Source: Aquimarina latercula DSM 2041 (GTDB lineage: Bacteria; Bacteroidota; Bacteroidia; Flavobacteriales; Flavobacteriaceae). Taken from it: a stretch of 64,000 bases of DNA. Under the pieces are notes generated by a model. It was not told where the DNA came from, made no database searches, and saw nothing but the letters and a program-made list of their open reading frames with translations. A program made the position numbers and the translations under genes. Shown here in pieces: positions 62,169 through 64,000 of this stretch (its first letter is position 1; every line of letters starts with the position of its first letter). Where the stretch lies: positions 841,780-905,779 of the forward strand of contig NZ_KE387185.1 of assembly GCF_000430645.1 (NCBI RefSeq). The letters are read 5' to 3'.

Positions 62169-63815
62169 TTAGAAAATCAAATATGTACTCACTACTAAAG
62201 CTGTAATAATCCCTCCAGTGATCAAGGCATATTTCCAAGGAGTAGTGTCTATAACATCCGTGGTAATAGGTGTGTAAATTTCTGTTTTTGGTTTTAGTAC
62301 TCCAATGATCAGCATGATAATTACATTGATTACAAATAAGATACCCATAATATGTAAAAAATGAGGATATGCTTCAGCTTTTATAATGGCTAATTGATCT
62401 ACATCTGTAATGCCATTAATAGAAGCTTCTACTAAGGCTTCATTTGTAAAATAAGGGCCAAGAATGAGTAAACTTATTAAGTACATAAGTACTCCTGCAA
62501 TTAGGACTATTTTAGCACCGATAGCAGGAACTTTTTTTGTTAAAATACCAATGATAACAACCGCCAAAATAGGAACACTTAAACTTCCTAATGCCTGTTG
62601 AATATAGGAAAATAATCCTTCAGGAGCATTTGCTATAAATGGTGCAATCGTCATGGAAATTATGGCTATAATAAGTCCAAATAGTTTTCCAGCTTTTACT
62701 GTTTGAAGTTCATTAGCATTAGGCTTAAAGAATTTTTTGTAAAGGTCAAATCCAAATAGTGTGGCGCTGCTATTTAATAAACTATTAAAAGAACTTAGAA
62801 CAGCTCCAAAAAGAACAGCGGCAAAAAAACCAAGTAACGCAGGAGGAAGAACTTTTCGCACTAATTCTGGATAGGCTTGATCCGCAGAATCAAGTTCTCC
62901 ATTAAAAACATTCCAAGCAATAATTCCAGGAAGCACAACAATTATTGGTATCAAAAATTTTACAAAGGCAGCAAGCATCATACCTTTTTGCCCTTCTTTT
63001 AAGCTTTTAGCGCCAAAAACACGTTGTAATATAGATTGATTTGTTCCCCAATAATACATTTGAGCAATCATCATTCCTGTAAAAATAGTTCCTACTGGGA
63101 TTGATGAAGTAACTCCTCCAGTTACATTAAATTTATCTCGATTTTCTGTCCACAAAGTTTGTACACCATTCATCATGTTTCCATCACCAATTAACTTCAA
63201 TCCGAAATATGGAATGAATAATCCGCCTATTAATAAACCTATTGCATTTATAAGATCCGACACGGCAACAGCTTTTAATCCTCCAAAAATTGCATATATA
63301 ACCCCAATCAATCCAATGCTCCATACACAAAGCGAAATAGTAGCAGATTGGGATAGATTTAATAAAGATGGTAAATCAAACATAGTGCTAAATGCTAGTG
63401 ATCCAGAATAAAGGATTGTAGGTAGCAACACAATACTAAACGCAATTAAAAATAAAACAGATAGTATTGCTTTTGTGTTTTCGTCAAAACGTTTTTCTAT
63501 AAATTCTGGAATGGTGGTAATACCAACTTTCATGTATTTTGGTAATAACCATATAGCTGTAAGTATCATAGCAATAGCAGCTAGTGTCTCCCAAGCCATT
63601 ACCAGAATACCTTCTGTAAATGCTTGACCATTTAAGCCAACAATTTGTTCTGCCGATAAATTGGTAAGTAATAATGAACCTGCAATAGTGATAGCACCAA
63701 GACTTCTGCCTCCTAAGTAATACCCATCAGCAGATTTTTCGTCTGTACTCCGAGTTTTCCACCAAGCATATATTGCTACAAGTAATGTAAATCCGATAAA
63801 TGATAATATGCCCAT
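62169..63815 (-). CDS. Sodium/solute symporter (SSS family), probable sugar transporter
   Basis: 548 residues with about 13-14 transmembrane helices. SSS signatures: DGYYLGGRSLGAITIAGSLL with LTNLSAEQIVGLNGQ, the GLKAVAVSDLINAIGLLIGG helix, and ILQRVFGAKSLKEGQKG. This layout is close to vSGLT-type sodium/galactose or glucose carriers. It imports sugar with sodium across the inner membrane. Position upstream of galE on the same strand supports galactose or glucose as substrate; this remains inferred. Confidence 0.88.
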   Translation of the reverse strand: MGILSFIGFTLLVAIYAWWKTRSTDEKSADGYYLGGRSLGAITIAGSLLLTNLSAEQIVGLNGQAFTEGILVMAWETLAAIAMILTAIWLLPKYMKVGITTIPEFIEKRFDENTKAILSVLFLIAFSIVLLPTILYSGSLAFSTMFDLPSLLNLSQSATISLCVWSIGLIGVIYAIFGGLKAVAVSDLINAIGLLIGGLFIPYFGLKLIGDGNMMNGVQTLWTENRDKFNVTGGVTSSIPVGTIFTGMMIAQMYYWGTNQSILQRVFGAKSLKEGQKGMMLAAFVKFLIPIIVVLPGIIAWNVFNGELDSADQAYPELVRKVLPPALLGFFAAVLFGAVLSSFNSLLNSSATLFGFDLYKKFFKPNANELQTVKAGKLFGLIIAIISMTIAPFIANAPEGLFSYIQQALGSLSVPILAVVIIGILTKKVPAIGAKIVLIAGVLMYLISLLILGPYFTNEALVEASINGITDVDQLAIIKAEAYPHFLHIMGILFVINVIIMLIIGVLKPKTEIYTPITTDVIDTTPWKYALITGGIITALVVSTYLIF

Positions 63816-63863
63816 ACAAGTTTTGTGTTAAATTGATAAATCAGATGATTATATGTTTTTAAT

Positions 63864-64000
63864 TTAAGCAATTTCGTGCTCATAATAAGTGGATGCATCT
63901 TGTAATAACAAATCTAGGTATTCATTTTCCTTTGCCAGACGTTGTTCATCCCAATGTAAATATTTTATAAGATCCTCTTGTACTAATGATCGATATTGAC
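63864..64000 (-). CDS. 3' end of an unidentified gene (cut by window)
   Basis: 45 codons open from the window edge to TAA at 63864-63866, 48 bp upstream of the symporter. It ends LLLQDASTYYEHEIA and contains LIKYLHWDEQRLAKENEY. The amphipathic, charged sequence looks like a real C-terminus, not chance. I do not recognise the family; a sugar-metabolism gene is plausible from its neighbours. Confidence 0.6.
   Translation of the reverse strand, partial: QYRSLVQEDLIKYLHWDEQRLAKENEYLDLLLQDASTYYEHEIA

Overview
The window looks like a chromosomal segment from a low-GC member of the Flavobacteriaceae (Bacteroidetes). An Aquimarina-like genus is my guess; the sequence does not prove it. The evidence is SusC/SusD pairs, lipoprotein signals ending in Cys, a type IX secretion (T9SS) sorting tail, TPR and Y_Y_Y regulators ending in LuxR-type helix-turn-helix domains, ArsS, AT-rich spacers and a textbook Bacteroidetes promoter (TTTG-N19-TATATTTG) in front of tRNA-Phe.

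Layout. 1-1291 (minus): arsenosugar genes, arsS (cut by the window edge) and an AhpD-like partner. 1948-33409: a large sugar-utilisation locus. It opens with two GH3 beta-glucosidases, a membrane-spanning sensor-regulator and a LacI regulator. A periplasmic GH65 enzyme, a second LacI and a cytoplasmic GH13 enzyme follow. Next comes a structured leader, then susC, susD and a strong terminator. After that terminator lie three tandem lipoproteins of about 1,100 residues with FG-GAP/VCBS propellers and an ASPIC/UnbV domain, a vanadium-haloperoxidase-like lipoprotein and a membrane-anchored SRPBCC/GyrI-like protein. The second LacI gene is bracketed by two near-identical 24-bp palindromes, almost certainly its operators. 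33425-34348 (minus) is a PAP2 phosphatase.

34444-52949 looks like a decayed genomic island of about 18.5 kb. Its right edge is an intact tRNA-Phe gene (52934-53006, minus). Its left edge carries a 50-bp direct copy of the tRNA 3' end plus terminator (46/50 identical). Inside are a ParDE toxin-antitoxin pair, a broken serine recombinase, a decayed sequence present near both ends, a TPR-LuxR regulator, an alpha/beta-hydrolase/cyclase-like/AraC fusion, a giant BspA-type LRR protein with a dockerin-like C-terminus, a T9SS surface protein with a cohesin-like N-terminus and five Ig-like repeats, a 142-bp MITE-like element, and a cytochrome c/YceI/OB-fold/DUF5777/HMA-like gene cluster. The last 1.4 kb before the tRNA is mostly gene debris and short dispersed repeats.

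53203-60966 is a core envelope operon: coaX, an outer-membrane protein, a TPR protein, lptC, a small membrane protein, a CNNM/CBS transporter-like protein and a PpiD-type foldase. 61059-64000 (minus) holds galE, a sodium/solute symporter and the 3' end of an unidentified gene.

How it fits together: the two GH3 enzymes, GH65 and GH13 would finish the degradation of gluco-oligosaccharides with both beta and alpha linkages brought in by SusCD, under the sensor-regulator and two LacI proteins. The most novel-looking parts are the SusCD/VCBS triplet/haloperoxidase-like block, the structured susC leader, and the adjacent dockerin-like and cohesin-like surface proteins inside the tRNA-bounded island. 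All functional assignments come from reading motifs; no database search was run.
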